A DNA stretch of 64,000 nucleotides from GCA-003244245 sp050699595 (lineage in GTDB: Bacteria; Actinomycetota; Actinomycetes; Mycobacteriales; Pseudonocardiaceae): NCBI GenBank assembly GCA_050699595.1, contig JBOHFI010000027.1, forward strand, positions 5,589 to 69,588, written 5' to 3'. Made by a program: the position numbers and the translations under genes. The notes under the pieces are model-generated. The model saw nothing but the letters and a program-made list of their open reading frames with translations, made no database searches and was not told the origin of the DNA. Each line of letters begins with the position of its first letter. Within the stretch, counting starts at the first letter, position 1. Below are positions 15,472-24,259 of this stretch, in pieces.

Positions 15472-17055
15472 ATGGTTAGTCTCGCGGAGTTCAGACAGGG
15501 AACGCCAATCCCTCGGCCGGCCGGCACCCATCAGGTCACCGAACGCACCGCACCCGGCAGGTTCCTCCGCACGGTGTGGCGTACCCACTTCTACGCCGCG
15601 ATCTTCGCCACCCCCATTCTCGTGCTGATGGCGATCACCGGCCTGATCATCATGTACACCGAGCCGGTCACCGGCCTGCTGCACCCCGGGGCCACCCGGG
15701 TCGCCGCCCACGGGCAGCCGGCCCTGGGACTGGCAACGCAGCAGGCCACGGCCGCCGCGGCGGCTCCGCCGGGGGCGACGCTGTTCCGGGTGGTGACCCC
15801 GAAGGAACCCGACCGGGTCACCGAGTTCTTCTACTCCACCGGGCCGGCCGGGGTGCCGTACTACAAGCTGGCGGATTCCCAGGTCACCTACGTCAACGTC
15901 AATCCCTACGCGGGCACAGTCACCGCGACCGGCCACCCCGGCGACGATCTGGTCAGCCTGGCCAACCGGATGCACACATCGCTGAACAACCAGTCGCTGA
16001 CCGTGCCACTGCCCTCCCTCGCGCACCTGATCGCCCCCGGCGACAACCCGAAAGCCATCCAGCAGATCCCGGTCGGCGACCTGATCATCGAGATCTCGAT
16101 GGGCTGGGCGCTCATCCTCGCCCTGAGCGGGCTCTACCTGTGGTGGCCGCGGCGCAGTCAGAAGGGCAAGACCCTGCTGGCCCCCAGGATCCGCGCCAAG
16201 GGCCGGCTGAAGTGGCGCGACCTGCACGCGGCGAGCGGCATCCTCGCCCTCGGCATGCTGCTCGTCTTCATCACCACGGGTATGCCCTGGTCAGCATACT
16301 GGGGCAACACCTTGAGCGCGGTGAACACCACCCTCACCCCGGGCCCCTCCGTGGACACGCCCTCCACCCTGGCCAAGGCCGGCGACCTGGACCGCTTCGG
16401 GAAGCGCATCCCCTGGGCGACCCAGGAAGACCGAGTGCCCGCCTCCAGCACGACCGCGGTCGACGCGGGCCGGCCGGCGAAGTTCTCCCTCACCGACGTC
16501 GCCCGCGCCGCGCAGCAGGAGGGGATGCAGCCCGGCTACGACATCGTGCTGCCCATCGATGAGAAAAACGCCCAAGGCCAAACGATCTACGGGAGCTATC
16601 AGCTGGCGAACCCCTGGCCGGGCCGGATCAACACAGACAAGACGATCTACCTCGACCAGTTCAGCGGCAAGAAATTGCTGCAGAGCGACTCCAGCTCCAG
16701 CGGCGCAATCGGCCAGGCCACCTCGTTCGGCGTCTACACCCACATGGGCACCGAGTTCGGCGTGATCGACCGCATCACCATGACCACCGGCGCGCTACTA
16801 CTCCTGGTCAGCATCGGCACCTCGCTGGTGATGTGGTGGATCCGCCGCCCACAAGGACGCACCGGCCTGCCCAAACGCCCCGCCAACCCACGCCTGCCCC
16901 GGACCCTCGCACTGGTCGGACTCGCCGTGGCGCTGATCTATCCGCTTTGGGGAGTATCCGCCCTCGTGGTGATCATGTTGGACTGGTTCGTGATCCGCCG
17001 AGTAGGCCGACTGCGCTCCGCCTTCGGAATGCCCACCCCCACTATTCCTGCGTGA
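15472..17055 (+). CDS. PepSY-associated transmembrane protein
   Basis: ATG 15472 follows AAGGAGA by six bases. The 527-residue protein has a helix after THFYAAIFATPILVLMAITGL, a large extracytoplasmic region with a PepSY-like repeat, helices with ISMGWALILALSGLYLWWPRR, KWRDLHAASGILALGMLLVF, and two C-terminal helices. Conserved histidines (LHAASG, THMGTEFG) suggest haem or electron-transfer duty, as proposed for PepSY-TM proteins linked to iron or siderophore reduction. It lies between the cobalt/B12 unit and an iron/corrinoid ABC importer and ends 23 bases before it. Confidence 0.85.
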   Translation: MVSLAEFRQGTPIPRPAGTHQVTERTAPGRFLRTVWRTHFYAAIFATPILVLMAITGLIIMYTEPVTGLLHPGATRVAAHGQPALGLATQQATAAAAAPPGATLFRVVTPKEPDRVTEFFYSTGPAGVPYYKLADSQVTYVNVNPYAGTVTATGHPGDDLVSLANRMHTSLNNQSLTVPLPSLAHLIAPGDNPKAIQQIPVGDLIIEISMGWALILALSGLYLWWPRRSQKGKTLLAPRIRAKGRLKWRDLHAASGILALGMLLVFITTGMPWSAYWGNTLSAVNTTLTPGPSVDTPSTLAKAGDLDRFGKRIPWATQEDRVPASSTTAVDAGRPAKFSLTDVARAAQQEGMQPGYDIVLPIDEKNAQGQTIYGSYQLANPWPGRINTDKTIYLDQFSGKKLLQSDSSSSGAIGQATSFGVYTHMGTEFGVIDRITMTTGALLLLVSIGTSLVMWWIRRPQGRTGLPKRPANPRLPRTLALVGLAVALIYPLWGVSALVVIMLDWFVIRRVGRLRSAFGMPTPTIPA

Positions 17056-17078
17056 GCCCTGAGGCGGAGGAGACACCC

Positions 17079-18221
17079 GTGACTGTTGTGAAGATGGATA
17101 CGCGGGCCATAGCGCTGGTCGTGATGCTGTTGGCAGCCATGGCTGCCGCATGCGGGAACTCCGCGAGCCCAGTGCCGTCCACGAGCCCAGTGCCGTCTAC
17201 GAGCCCAGTGCCGTCCGCGAGCCCAGTGCCGTCCACACCGGGCACGTCGTCGAGCGGTCGAGGGGAGCAGCCCGCTTTTCAGCCGGTCACCGTCACCGAC
17301 TGCACCGGGACCACCTCGACGTTCACCTCCCCGCCCAAGCGGGTGGCCAACCTCACTCGGGCGACGCTGGAGATGCTGTTCTGGCTCGGCGTCCAGGACT
17401 CGATCATCGGTACTCAGCCACCGCCACCAGGGGCGCTTCCCGCGCAGTTCGACGCGGCCGCGCAGCAGATTCCGTCGCTGTCCGGGCCCTACAAAGCGGG
17501 GTCGTTCAAGCCGGTCGCGAAGGAGACGTTGCTGGGCGCCAACCCGGATTTCGTGATCGGCGGGTTCACCTCCAACTTCGATGCGGCCGGCGCGACCCCT
17601 CAGAAGGACCTGACCCAGATGGGGATCAAGTCCTACTTCGCCTTCAGTACGGCGTGCACCTCGGCGCTGTCGCAGCCCCAGACCAACCTTGAGCTCGTCT
17701 ATCGCGACCTGGACAATCTCGGGAAGATCTTCGGTGTGCAGCAGCGGGCCGCCGATCTCATCAGCCAGATGAAGACCCGGGTCCAGACGGTCCAGGACAA
17801 GATCCACAGCGAGGGTTCCAGGCCCAGCGTGTTCGTGTTCGAGTACTCGGAGGGGACCGGCGATCTCTCAGTGTCTGGCAATCGGCAGACCATCAATGCC
17901 GTCATCGAGTCGGCGGGGGGCCGTAACGCCTTCGGAGACCTCGACAAGGCTTTCGGAAAGGCCGGCTGGGAGGAAGTCATCAAGCGCAATCCGGATGTCA
18001 TCCTGCTCAGTATCGTGGGAGGTACTAGCGCCGAGGAGAAAGCTGGGGCCGAGAAGGCGAAGCAGTTCCTCATGACCTACCCGCCCATTCAGAATCTGCA
18101 GGTGGTGAAGGATCGACGGTTCGTCGAACTCGTCGATGGGGACGGGGCGATCGGCGGCGTCCGGAATGCCGAGGGCGTCGAGATCGTGGCTCGGGCGATA
18201 CATCCGGCGGCCTTCCGTTGA
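17079..18221 (+). CDS. FecB/BtuF-type ABC transporter substrate-binding lipoprotein
   Basis: GTG 17079 follows GGAGGAGA. The 380-residue precursor has a signal peptide (ALVVMLLAAMAAAC) with Cys as lipobox residue, then a linker of four SPVPST-like repeats. The mature part is a TroA/BtuF-like type III binding protein: PPKRVANLTRATLEMLFWLGV, LLGANPDFVIGG, NAFGDLDKAFGKAGWEEVIKRNPDVILL. It would capture an iron-siderophore or corrinoid outside the membrane and deliver it to the permease encoded next. The substrate is not readable; the upstream B12 riboswitch favours but does not prove a corrinoid link. Confidence 0.9.
   Translation: MTVVKMDTRAIALVVMLLAAMAAACGNSASPVPSTSPVPSTSPVPSASPVPSTPGTSSSGRGEQPAFQPVTVTDCTGTTSTFTSPPKRVANLTRATLEMLFWLGVQDSIIGTQPPPPGALPAQFDAAAQQIPSLSGPYKAGSFKPVAKETLLGANPDFVIGGFTSNFDAAGATPQKDLTQMGIKSYFAFSTACTSALSQPQTNLELVYRDLDNLGKIFGVQQRAADLISQMKTRVQTVQDKIHSEGSRPSVFVFEYSEGTGDLSVSGNRQTINAVIESAGGRNAFGDLDKAFGKAGWEEVIKRNPDVILLSIVGGTSAEEKAGAEKAKQFLMTYPPIQNLQVVKDRRFVELVDGDGAIGGVRNAEGVEIVARAIHPAAFR
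17165..17236 (+). repeat. Four tandem 18-bp units encoding SPVPST-type linker
   Basis: Each unit begins GAGCCCAGTGCCGT and encodes S-P-V-P-S-(T/A). They form the flexible tether between lipidated Cys and the binding domain. Such repeats change length by slippage and may differ among strains. Confidence 0.85.
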
Positions 18222-18240
18222 GCCCGCTTCGAGCCGTCCG

Positions 18241-19272
18241 GTGAACAAGCGGGTCATCCCCATGGTCGGCCTGCTGGTCGGCCTGGCTGTTGTCGTCACT
18301 CTGTCCGTCTCGGTGGGCCCGGTGCGGATTTCCGCTGTGACGGTGTGGCGAATCATCGCGTACCACCTGATAGGCATCGGGGAATCCACCGGGTGGACGC
18401 CCATCCAGGACAACATCGTCTGGGACCTGCGGCTGCCCCGAACGCTGCTAGGCATCCTCGTCGGCGCCGGCCTGACGGTCACCGGCATCGTGACCCAGGC
18501 TCTGGTCCGAAACCCGCTGGCGGATCCCTACGTGCTGGGTATCTCCCAGGGGGCATCGGTGGGAGCGATCGCGAGCATCGTGCTCGGGGTGGGCGCGTTC
18601 GGAGTGTCCTCGACGGCGGGTGCGGCCTTCGTCGGGGCGGCCGGAAGCTTTGCGCTGGTCTACGCCTTCGCCCGGCGCGGGGGGAGCATGGCTCCGCTGC
18701 GCCTGGTGCTGGCCGGCGTCGCGATCGGCTTCGCGTTCAACGGTGTCGCCCAGTTCCTCATCCTGCAGGCGGACACTCCCGGTGAGACCAACACCGCACT
18801 GTTCTGGCTGCTCGGGAGCCTAGCGAGCGCGAGCTGGGGCCAGCTCGCCTTGCCTGCCGGCTTCCTCGCGGCCGGGACCCTCTTCCTCGTCGGGAGGGGG
18901 CGAGCGTTGAACGCGCTCATGGCCGGCGATGAGACGGCGGCCAGCCTGGGTGTGGGCGTCGAGCGCCTTCGCCGGCAGCTTCTTGTCTCCGCGTCGCTGC
19001 TGACCGGGGTGATGGTGTCGGTGTCCGGCAGCATCAGTTTCGTGGGCCTCATCGTCCCGCACGCCCTTCGCATGATGATGGGGACCGACCACCGCTGGCT
19101 GATCCCCGCCGGGGTCCTGGGCGGGGCTACCTTCCTGGTGGCGGTCGACGTCATCGCCCGGGTCGCGGTACAACCACAAGAACTACCGATCGGGGTCGTC
19201 ACCGGCGTTGTCGGGGCGCCGGTGTTCTTGTTGCTCATGTCCCGCCGTCGCGAGGTCGGAGGTGGCCGGTGA
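18241..19272 (+). CDS. FecCD/BtuC-type ABC transporter permease
   Basis: The 343-residue protein matches BtuC/FhuB permeases with ~9-10 helices and conserved segments LRLPRTLLGILVGAGLTVTG, QALVRNPLADPYVLGISQGA, GVGVERLRRQLLVSASLLTG and FVGLIVPHALRMMMG. The GTG at 18241 is the first sensible start; no strong ribosome site is visible and the gene lies 19 bases after the binding-protein stop. It forms the membrane channel of the importer. Confidence 0.93.
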   Translation: MNKRVIPMVGLLVGLAVVVTLSVSVGPVRISAVTVWRIIAYHLIGIGESTGWTPIQDNIVWDLRLPRTLLGILVGAGLTVTGIVTQALVRNPLADPYVLGISQGASVGAIASIVLGVGAFGVSSTAGAAFVGAAGSFALVYAFARRGGSMAPLRLVLAGVAIGFAFNGVAQFLILQADTPGETNTALFWLLGSLASASWGQLALPAGFLAAGTLFLVGRGRALNALMAGDETAASLGVGVERLRRQLLVSASLLTGVMVSVSGSISFVGLIVPHALRMMMGTDHRWLIPAGVLGGATFLVAVDVIARVAVQPQELPIGVVTGVVGAPVFLLLMSRRREVGGGR

Positions 19273-20066
19273 AGCTGGAGATCCACGGTGTCGGGCTCAA
19301 GGTCGGCCCCACCATCATCGTCCACGACACGACGATCCTCGTCGCCGCAGGGGAGATGGCCGGGCTGATCGGTCCGAACGGGAGCGGCAAATCAACACTG
19401 CTGCGGGCGGTGTACCGCCACCTCCGGCCATGGGTGGGCACGGTGGCCGTGGGCGGCCACGACGTCTGGCAGAGCTCGCCCCAACACGCCGCCCGACGAA
19501 CCGCGGCGGTTCCCCAAGAACGGCTCGGAGACATGGACGTCTCGGTCCGGGACATGGTGGCCATGGGCCGCATTCCACACAAAAGCCCTTTCCAGACGGA
19601 CACCGCCGAGGACCTCAGCGCGGTGAGCGAGGCCTTGGAGAAGGTGGGGCTCCTCAGTCTGGAGGGTCGCAAGCTCGCGACGCTCTCCGGAGGGGAGATG
19701 CAGCGCGTGCTCATCGCGCGCGCCCTCGCCCAGCGCTCGGCCGTGCTGGTGCTCGACGAGCCCACCAACCACCTGGACGTCCGCCACCAGCTCGAGCTCC
19801 TCGAGCTGCTCCGGACCCTGGGGCTGACGACGCTGGCCGCGCTGCACGACCTCAACCTCGCCGCCGGCTACTGCGACCGGCTGCACGTCCTCGACGGCGG
19901 ACGACTCGTGGCCAGCGGCTCGCCGGCCGAAGTCCTGACGGAGACCCTGCTCGCGGACGTGTTCTCCGTCGGCGCATCGATCACGACCAGCCCCCGGACC
20001 GGCAAGCCCGTCCTCTCCTTTCACCCCCTGGAAGCGGCGACATGGATCCCGACGCCGAGCAGCTGA
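19269..20066 (+). CDS. FecE/BtuD-type ABC transporter ATP-binding protein
   Basis: GTG 19269 overlaps the permease stop (GTGA). The 265-residue ATPase has Walker A GPNGSGKST, Q-loop region AVPQERL, signature LSGGEMQR, Walker B AVLVLDEPTNHLD and switch histidine in ALHDLNLAAGYCDR. It energises the preceding permease. Its 3' end overlaps the following MFS gene by 25 bases, so the four genes are one operon. Confidence 0.95.
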   Translation: MKLEIHGVGLKVGPTIIVHDTTILVAAGEMAGLIGPNGSGKSTLLRAVYRHLRPWVGTVAVGGHDVWQSSPQHAARRTAAVPQERLGDMDVSVRDMVAMGRIPHKSPFQTDTAEDLSAVSEALEKVGLLSLEGRKLATLSGGEMQRVLIARALAQRSAVLVLDEPTNHLDVRHQLELLELLRTLGLTTLAALHDLNLAAGYCDRLHVLDGGRLVASGSPAEVLTETLLADVFSVGASITTSPRTGKPVLSFHPLEAATWIPTPSS

Positions 20067-21265
20067 GGCCGACGCCGTCGGGGTGGGGACGGTACCGAAG
20101 GCTGGCGGTGCACAAGCAGGCCCGCCGGCTCCTGATCTCCGGGCTGGTGGCCCGGCTGCCGCTGAGCATGTACGGGCTGGCGATCCTGCTGCTGGTGCAG
20201 CAGCGCAGCGGCGGGTTCACCGATGCCGGCTTGGTCGCCGGCGCGGCCGCGGTGGGCTACGCGGTGGGCGCGCCGGTAGCGGGGCGCCTGGTCGACCGAT
20301 TCGGCCAGACCCGCACCCTGCGCATCGGCGTGGTGATCAACGCGGCCGCCTTCACCGCGCTGGTCGTCGCCGCCGTTACGCGATGGCCTCTGGGAGCACT
20401 GACCGTGTGCGGGACCCTGGTCGGGGTCAGCCTTCCCCCGGTGGCCGCCTGCCAACGCAGTCTGTGGCCCCTGGTCCTGCCCGAGGACCCCGAGCTGAGA
20501 CAGACCGCCCTCGCGGTCGACGCCATGTCGTTGGACCTGTTCCTGATCGTCGGCCCCGCAGTGGTCACGATCCTGGTGGCGCTGGTCTCGCCGGCCGCGA
20601 CGCTGGCGATCGTCGCCGGATTACTGCTGGTGGGTACCGGGTGGCTCTCCGCCCAACCGCACTCCCGGCTCGCCTCGCCCACGGCCGCGCGCCGCGCGGG
20701 ATTCACCGGGCCGTTGCGCGCCGCAAGCCTGCGCGCCCTGCTGATCAGCATCGGGGCCACCGGCTTCGCCCTCGGGGCCCTCCGGATCGGCCTGCTCGGC
20801 TACGCCGAGACCCATCACCACATCACCCTAGGCGGGCTGCTGTTCACCATGCTCGGCGTGGGTAGCCTCGCCGCCGGGTTGATCTACGGGGCCGGCACCT
20901 GGCGCCGCCCGGTCGTCGATCGCTACCCGCTGTTGCTGGCCGGGTTCGCCGTGGCCGTGGTGCCCACGGCGCTGCCCGGTCCGGTTGTGGTCATGGCCGT
21001 GCTCGCCGTGCTCGCCGGCGCGCTGCTTGCGCCGGTCACCATCTGCGAGTTCACCCTGATTCCTTCCTGCGCCCCGCCAGGCACGATCACCGAGGCCAAT
21101 GCCTGGGGCATCGCGGCGACCTTCGCGGGCGCGGCGGCGGGCACCGCCACCGCCGGTCCGCTGGTCGACGCCACCGGATGGCGAGCCGCCGTGCTGGCCG
21201 CCGTCGGTGCGCTGCTGGTGGCCGCGATGGCGGGCAGCCGGGTCCGGTCCACGTTGTCGGCGTGA
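20042..21265 (+). CDS. MFS transporter
   Basis: ATG 20042 lies inside the end of the ATPase gene, with GGAAG upstream. The 407-residue protein has twelve predicted helices and MFS motifs such as GAPVAGRLVDRFGQTRTLR (motif A) in the N-half. It is translationally linked to the ABC importer, which fits export of a siderophore-like ligand or re-export of its product, but it could equally serve the convergent SagB/peptide locus whose last gene ends 11 bases away. Substrate unknown. Confidence 0.88.
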   Translation: MDPDAEQLRPTPSGWGRYRRLAVHKQARRLLISGLVARLPLSMYGLAILLLVQQRSGGFTDAGLVAGAAAVGYAVGAPVAGRLVDRFGQTRTLRIGVVINAAAFTALVVAAVTRWPLGALTVCGTLVGVSLPPVAACQRSLWPLVLPEDPELRQTALAVDAMSLDLFLIVGPAVVTILVALVSPAATLAIVAGLLLVGTGWLSAQPHSRLASPTAARRAGFTGPLRAASLRALLISIGATGFALGALRIGLLGYAETHHHITLGGLLFTMLGVGSLAAGLIYGAGTWRRPVVDRYPLLLAGFAVAVVPTALPGPVVVMAVLAVLAGALLAPVTICEFTLIPSCAPPGTITEANAWGIAATFAGAAAGTATAGPLVDATGWRAAVLAAVGALLVAAMAGSRVRSTLSA

Positions 21266-21276
21266 GTGCCATCGGG

Positions 21277-22425
21277 TCATGGTGTGGGTGTGCGGTCCAC
21301 GCTGGGGTGTTGCGCGACGCGCATGTCGGCGGGCCGACCGCTGGGTGTGACGGCGGGGTTGCCTGCGCCAAGCAGGTAAAGGGCTGTTTCGCTGATGCCG
21401 TCGAGGCCGAGCGCGGCTTCGACTTCGCTGTCGCGGAATGCGGCGGTCTGGAAGGGACCCAGGCCGGCGGCGGTGCTGACCAGGTCGAAGGTCTGCGCGA
21501 GGTGCCCGGCGTCGAGCAGGATCATGCGGAGCGTGCGGGGGTGGCGGTATTTGTAGGTGGCGCGTTCGATGCGGGCGGTGAGAAAGACGACGAATCCCGC
21601 GCTGGTGGCCATGACCTGGTCGAAGGAGAGTCGGCTCACCTCGGCGGCGCCGAAGGCGTCGGAGAGTTGTTCGAGGCTGTGCTGGTCGGGGTTGTAGTGG
21701 TACAGGCCGGGTGCGACGCCGTCGACGTTGAGCACACCGACGTAGGTTTCGATCTCGTGGCGGGCTCCGCCGCCGGGACTGGTGCGGAACATGAGAGTCC
21801 CGTATTCGCGGGCGTCCACGAAGTACATCGGGGCGAAGGTGTAATGCAAGACGGTGGACAGCTCGCGTAGGCCCACGGGCTTCTCGGTGAAGGTGCGATG
21901 GGTGCGGCGGGCCAGCAGGACGTCGGTGAACTCGCCGCGCAGCGGGAGGAACGCGCGGGTGAGTCGAACCCGGGGTGCCTGCGGGTAGCTCGTGAAGATC
22001 GGTGGCGGGGGACCGCCGGCGAGCGCTACGGCGGCGGCTTCGCGGCGGTGCTCGTCGTCGTCGCCGATATAGACGGCGTCTTTGGTGCCGAAGTGGAAGA
22101 AGCGCGCCTCTTCGCTCCAGTGTTGCCAATCCGCGCAGAGCTGGTCTTCACGGTGGGCTTCGTCCATGGTATGCAACAACCCGGCCTGGTGCAGGCTGCT
22201 GATCGCCTCACGGACGGAGTCCGCGTCGTAGTCCGCGAAGGCGGTGAGGATATCCTCGGAGTCTGTCCAGTCGGGGAAGTGGTCCAGAAATCGCAGTGTC
22301 TGCAGGTCGACGGCCACGGCGTTGTCTTCGTCGATGTCGGAGGACTTCGCGGCGAGATAGTCCTCGAGAACGAACTCGCCGTCGTGCCAGTACCCGACCA
22401 GAGTACGGGTTCGTCGTAGTTTCAT
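21277..22425 (-). CDS. SagB/ThcOx-type FMN-dependent dehydrogenase, putative RiPP tailoring enzyme
   Basis: ATG 22425 follows AAGGGA; an ATG at 22467 would lack this site. The 382-residue protein has an N-terminal winged-helix-like domain (~50-95) and a C-terminal nitroreductase-fold domain of the SagB type: LLARRTHRTFTEKPVGLRELS, SPGGGARHEIETYVGVLNV, HYNPDQHSLEQL, ILLDAGHLAQTFDLVSTAAGLG and the closing GNPAV. SagB enzymes oxidise azolines in TOMM peptides, and relatives act in other peptide pathways. It is the second gene after a 23-residue peptide gene, separated by a stable hairpin. No YcaO cyclodehydratase is visible in the window. Confidence 0.85.
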   Translation of the reverse strand: MKLRRTRTLVGYWHDGEFVLEDYLAAKSSDIDEDNAVAVDLQTLRFLDHFPDWTDSEDILTAFADYDADSVREAISSLHQAGLLHTMDEAHREDQLCADWQHWSEEARFFHFGTKDAVYIGDDDEHRREAAAVALAGGPPPPIFTSYPQAPRVRLTRAFLPLRGEFTDVLLARRTHRTFTEKPVGLRELSTVLHYTFAPMYFVDAREYGTLMFRTSPGGGARHEIETYVGVLNVDGVAPGLYHYNPDQHSLEQLSDAFGAAEVSRLSFDQVMATSAGFVVFLTARIERATYKYRHPRTLRMILLDAGHLAQTFDLVSTAAGLGPFQTAAFRDSEVEAALGLDGISETALYLLGAGNPAVTPSGRPADMRVAQHPSVDRTPTP

Positions 22426-22527
22426 GGTCGTCCCTTCACGTGTTCCGATCGCCATGGCCGCTGACAACGGCCGGTTACCGTGGCCGGTTACCGTGGCGAG
22501 GTCGCACTGCGAGTCGCGGTGCGCGGC

Positions 22528-22560
22528 GGGTGCGGGGCGACGCCAGATCGCCCCGCACCC
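22528..22560 (-). terminator. 13-bp perfect stem between peptide gene and SagB gene (attenuator)
   Basis: GGGTGCGGGGCGA pairs with its exact complement across a seven-base loop, starting ten bases after the peptide stop codon on the minus strand. No U-run follows. The position is typical of partial terminators that give excess precursor peptide over modifying enzyme in RiPP operons; that role is inferred. Confidence 0.7.
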
Positions 22561-22570
22561 TGACCGGCGA

Positions 22571-22642
22571 TCAGGCCGGGTGGTTGCTGAGCAGGTTGCC
22601 GCGGGTCTTCGTGCGGCGGATGGTCACCGTGAGCTTGACCAT
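22571..22642 (-). CDS. Short peptide, candidate RiPP precursor (23 aa)
   Basis: The ATG at 22642 is preceded by an excellent GGGAGGT nine bases upstream. The peptide begins MVKLTVTIRR, continues T-K-T-R-G-N and ends LLSNHPA. A basic, beta-prone leader-like start and a small-residue C-terminal end fit a precursor, though it has no Cys. It is the first gene of a two-gene unit with the SagB-type dehydrogenase. It could instead be a translated leader peptide controlling the downstream gene, but it lacks codon runs typical of attenuation. I do not recognise a published family. Confidence 0.6.
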   Translation of the reverse strand: MVKLTVTIRRTKTRGNLLSNHPA

Positions 22643-23023
22643 GGCTGGTGCACCTCCCTTCGTGCGGATCGGGCTCTCGTAAGCCGTGCGGCGTACCGAG
22701 AGCGTGGGTTCACCAGGGCGAATTCCCTGGAGACTGGGGCGGCGTGGTGGGTTATGCGGCCTGCATACCGAGCAAGTCGCACCGGCACCCACGCCGGTTC
22801 CTATCCCCAGCGACATCACCTAAAAAGAGCAAAGGGGACGATTGGCTCCCGTCAACCCCGCTCCCGGGCACCCCACAGACGACAGCAGGGCTCATCTCGG
22901 GTCAGCGGGTTGGCACGACAGCAACATCCTGTGATTTCGAGGTGTTGTCGCTGCTCGTGGCATGTCCGGCTGGCGCGCTGGGTGACATCGCCAGGAGCAC
23001 CTCGGGCCGCACCTCAGACGCCA

Positions 23024-23086
23024 TGATCACGTTTTGTGTGCGTTCAGCGACACGACGTGTCACTTTTGGCACACAAACCGTGATCA
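23024..23086. repeat. Concentric nested palindrome (63 bp)
   Basis: Outer arms TGATCACG-N-TTTGTGTGC and the complementary right arm match 17 of 18 bases. An inner perfect palindrome GACACGACGTGTC (23049-23061) has exactly the same centre (23055), with unpaired 7-base segments between. It sits between the leftward peptide/SagB unit and a rightward decayed gene. It could be an operator, a recombination site or a dispersed REP/MITE-like repeat. Confidence 0.7.
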
Positions 23087-23167
23087 AGCCCGGTCAGTCA
23101 CTGATTAAGATCACACAATGCGGCTGCCGTATTTAGGAGTGCTGCCATCGGATCTCCCGCACCCGCA

Positions 23168-24259
23168 GTGCACCCGGTAACGGGGAGCCGCAGCGCCGGA
23201 GCGAACCTGGTGCCGGAGCGTTGGGTTCCGGAGCGAATCCTGCGCGGGCATCTCGCCGGCGCCGGCCTCGCCGCTGACGTCGCCCGCTCCGGTGACGGCG
23301 TACTGCTGACCGGTCCGGGATTGCCCGGTGGACCGCTGGTGTGCCGGCTGGACCGGCGGGGTCCGTGGGGCGTCATGCTCGACGAGCCGCTGGCCCAGGC
23401 GGCGTGCGGGCTGATGGCCGTGCACGGCCGGGGTCGAGGCCGTCGCGCCGCCCGGCTCGGGGTGGACTACGTCACGACTGCGGCCGGAGTGGTTCTGGCG
23501 CAGGGTGTGCTGGCCAGCCTGCTTGCCCGGCTGCGCGGTCGCGCCATATGCGGGGTCACCGTGTCGATGGCGGGCACGGCATTGCTGACTGTGTCGCAAT
23601 ACCTCGCGGCGAGCACCGCCGATAAGCCCGATCTGCCGGCCCGCACGGATCCCGGGCACCCGCCGCCGTTCCGCTCCGCGGACGGGGTGAGCTTCGAGCT
23701 GGAGACTTTCTCCGCGCAGCCGTGGCGGCTGCTGTGGACCAGCCTGGGTGTGCCCGACACGGTGGCGGACCGGGCGTGGCAGCCGTTCATGTTGCGCTAC
23801 GTGAGCGCGGTGGCCCCGCTGCCCGCCGCGTTGCACCTCGTCGCGATCAACCCGCGGCTGGTCTCCGCGCACGCCTCCGGCTGGGGCGATGCCCTCGGGG
23901 CGGACCCTCCACCGGGCACCGACTTCATGGTGCAGGCCTACGCCGGGCTGCCCGACCACCTCACCCCCGCCGACGAGGCACCAGCCGGGTCGCTGATGAC
24001 CCTGCTCGACGTGCTGGGCGGGCTGATCGCGACCAGCGGCGTGCTCGCCGGGCTCCTCGGCCGCGAGCGGGACGGCCGGGGTGCCGGGTGCCAGCTCCCT
24101 GCTGTGCGCCGCCGCCCTGCTGCAAGCCCAGCTAAGCGAACGGGGACCACGCGGACAGCCCGAGTTCAGGACGTTCGGAGTACCGCTGCCCGCGGTGGAC
24201 GGCGACCTCGTGCTCAGCCGAAGCGCCTCGCCGCGCGCAGTCACCGCCGCACTCGGTCC
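23168..24259 (+). pseudogene. CaiB/BaiF-like family III CoA-transferase protein, frameshifted
   Basis: The first frame (GTG 23168 to ~24085) contains two stretches resembling the CoA-transferase III core: DEPLAQAACGLMAVHG with VVLAQGVLASLLARLRG, and later TLLDVLGGLIATSGVLAGLLGRERDGRG. Between them PPFRSADGVSFELETFSAQPWRLLW resembles the family C-domain. The expected continuation ASSLLCAAALLQAQL is found only in another frame, so a base is lost or gained near 24080. The N-terminal nucleotide fold is not evident. Family assignment is tentative. Confidence 0.5.

Noticed and set aside
17165..17236. A CRISPR-like array
   Set aside because: The 18-bp units are contiguous without spacers and encode an in-frame SPVPST linker.
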